Source of the DNA: Candidatus Buchananbacteria bacterium
GTDB lineage: Bacteria; Patescibacteriota; Patescibacteriia; CAIXNZ01
DNA length: 25,443 bases
Assembly (NCBI GenBank): GCA_030592165.1
Contig: JAUVKC010000006.1
Coordinates: 1-25,443, forward strand
Direction of reading: 5' to 3'
This document shows, in pieces, positions 23,840 to 25,443 of this stretch. Position 1 is the stretch's first letter. Each line of letters starts with the position of its first letter. A model generated the notes under the pieces. That model was not told where the DNA came from. It worked only from the letters and a program-made list of their open reading frames with translations, and ran no database searches. A program made the position numbers and the translations under genes.

Positions 23840-25443
23840 ATGTATTCTTTAGAAACTCCAATTGAAGAATTAACCAATGTTGGAAAAACAATCGCCAGTT
23901 ATTTAAATAAGGTGGGAGTTTTTAATTTACAAGATTTACTTTATTATTGGCCTTTTCGCTATGATGATTATTCTAGCTTAGTAACTATAGCTCAACTTGA
24001 ATTAAATAAAAATTTTACTATTAGAGGAAAATTAATATCTATTCATAATAAAAGAGCAAGAAGTCGCAGATTACATATTACAGAAGCTTTCTTAGAAGAT
24101 GGAACAGGTAGTATAAAAATTATTTGGTTTAATCAGCCATATTTAACCAAGAATTTACGATCAGGTGACGATATATATATATCAGGTACACCCGTTCTTG
24201 AAGGTTTGGAAATGCAGTTCACTTCCCCGGTTTATGAAAAAGTAACTGGTATGGATAATGTAAATACAGGTAAAATTGTCCCGGTTTATCCTTTAACTGC
24301 CAGATTAACTCAAAAACAATTAAGATTTTTAGTTAATTTTTCTTTGCAATCAGTTAAATTAATCAAAGACTGGTTACCCCAAGAAATAATTAAAAAAAAT
24401 AAGTTAATTTCTTTAAATCAAGCAATTAAACAAATACATTTTCCAGAATCAAATGAAAGTATGGAAAAAGCTAAGTATCGCTTAAAATTTGATGAGCTTT
24501 TTTTGATTCAAATGCAAAGTCAATTAAATAAGAAATATTTGAGTTTAGGGAAGGCTCCGAAAATAAAATTTGATCAAGACAAGATTGTTTCATTTATAAA
24601 AAAACTCCCATTTAGCCTAACAGGTGACCAAAAAAGATCAGCTTGGCAGATTTTTCAGGACTTGGAAAGCACTAAACCTATGAATAGGTTACTTGAGGGT
24701 GATGTTGGCTCTGGAAAGACAATTGTTGCTGTTTTAGCTGCTTTAAACGTTACTCATGGCGGTTTTCAGACAGTTTTAATGGCTCCAACAGAAATATTAG
24801 CCAAACAGCATTATTTGTCTTTAAACAAGCTTTTAGCTGGTTTTGATGTCAATATAGGTTTAATGACAAGAAGTGAGAAATTGTTTACTAAACAAGAATT
24901 AAATAAACAAGAATATATTGATTTGTTAAAATCAGGTGAAATAAATTTGACAATCGGGACACATAGTCTTATTCATGATGATATAAAATTTAAAAATTTA
25001 GGTTTAGTAATAATTGATGAACAACATCGTTTTGGCGTGGAGCAACGCAAAAAATTAAAATCAAAAAATTTAGCTAAAACATTACCACATTTTTTATCCA
25101 TGACAGCAACACCTATTCCACGATCTTTGGCTTTGATATTATATGGTGATTTGGATTTATCAATAATCAAGGAAATGCCTAAAGGTAGAAAGAAAATAAT
25201 CACAGAATTTGTTGCTGAAAAACAAAGAGATAAAGCTTATGATTTTATACGACAAGATGTTAAAAATGGTCACCAGGTTTTTGTTGTTTGTCCTTTAGTT
25301 GACCCGTCTGATAATTTCGGTTTTAAATCTGTAAATGAAGAGTATAAGAAACTTGATAAAGATATTTTTCCGGATATTAAAATTGGTCTTTTGCACGGCA
25401 AACTCAAAGCAGATAAAAAGGCAAAAATAATGAAAGATTTTAA
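23840..25443 (+). CDS. recG: ATP-dependent DNA helicase RecG (N-terminal ~534 codons, cut by the window end)
   Basis: Branch-migration helicase that remodels stalled forks and Holliday junctions. The reading frame is open to the last base with no stop. The N-terminus shows the helix-hairpin-helix-like start and LLYYWPFRYDDYS. An OB-fold wedge domain follows (about 55-150: RGKLISI, GSIKIIWFNQPYL, GDDIYISG). SLTGDQKRSAWQIFQDL leads to Walker A GDVGSGKT (287-294), MAPTEILAKQH, the DEQH box (393-396) in IIDEQHRFGVEQR, and MTATPIPRSLAL. The start of helicase domain 2 (FVVCPLVDPS) is present; the C-terminal ~150 residues lie outside. The start has only the tRNA's GGGAG at a Shine-Dalgarno-like distance. 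Confidence 0.97.
   Translation, partial: MYSLETPIEELTNVGKTIASYLNKVGVFNLQDLLYYWPFRYDDYSSLVTIAQLELNKNFTIRGKLISIHNKRARSRRLHITEAFLEDGTGSIKIIWFNQPYLTKNLRSGDDIYISGTPVLEGLEMQFTSPVYEKVTGMDNVNTGKIVPVYPLTARLTQKQLRFLVNFSLQSVKLIKDWLPQEIIKKNKLISLNQAIKQIHFPESNESMEKAKYRLKFDELFLIQMQSQLNKKYLSLGKAPKIKFDQDKIVSFIKKLPFSLTGDQKRSAWQIFQDLESTKPMNRLLEGDVGSGKTIVAVLAALNVTHGGFQTVLMAPTEILAKQHYLSLNKLLAGFDVNIGLMTRSEKLFTKQELNKQEYIDLLKSGEINLTIGTHSLIHDDIKFKNLGLVIIDEQHRFGVEQRKKLKSKNLAKTLPHFLSMTATPIPRSLALILYGDLDLSIIKEMPKGRKKIITEFVAEKQRDKAYDFIRQDVKNGHQVFVVCPLVDPSDNFGFKSVNEEYKKLDKDIFPDIKIGLLHGKLKADKKAKIMKDF

Overview
The window is AT-rich and densely coded. Every intact protein gene lies on the + strand; two tRNA-Ser genes lie on the - strand. 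The content fits a member of the Candidate Phyla Radiation / Patescibacteria, probably in or near the parcubacterial lineages such as Falkowbacteria. The placement rests on several things: a glycosyltransferase + DUF2304 pair, a very long cysteine-rich secreted protein beside a VirB6-like protein, a PrgI-family protein and a VirB4-type ATPase, and CPR-style intergenic palindromes. It is an inference; no rRNA gene is present to confirm it.

Region 1 (1-4346) is housekeeping and envelope: peptide chain release factor 2 (prfB) with an odd 5' end, a family 2 glycosyltransferase, a DUF2304 membrane protein, an MFS-like transporter and rsmA. The two spacers that flank the glycosyltransferase gene are imperfect palindromes.

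Region 2 (about 4350-22630) is an 18-kb co-directional cluster with tiny spacers or overlaps. It encodes a stripped-down type IV secretion-like machine: a membrane-anchored protein with thrombospondin type 3 calcium loops, a 2591-residue secreted Cys-rich protein with three jelly-roll (carbohydrate-binding-like) regions, a 1199-residue VirB6/TrbL-like channel protein with a very large soluble tail, an unrecognised cytosolic protein, a PrgI/VirB3-like protein, a VirB4 that appears split into two genes, a possible VirB8-like protein, and finally comF. No relaxase, coupling protein, VirB11 or outer-membrane core gene is visible. This argues for a resident single-membrane apparatus (DNA uptake, surface fibre or host attachment) and not a conjugative element.

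Region 3 (22631-23108) holds tRNA-Ser(UGA) and tRNA-Ser(GCU) on the - strand, interleaved with three copies of a GC-richer palindromic repeat. One arm of the repeat runs into the 3' end of each tRNA gene. A near-consensus sigma-70-type promoter precedes tRNA-Ser(GCU).

Region 4 (23186-25443) holds a small two-helix membrane protein, a hairpin terminator, tRNA-Arg with anticodon GCG, and the first 534 codons of recG, which continues past the window.

Two genome-wide habits are visible. Almost no start codon has a Shine-Dalgarno sequence at a normal distance. None of the 15 complete genes ends in TGA (11 TAA, 4 TAG), although prfB, the factor that reads UGA, is present.
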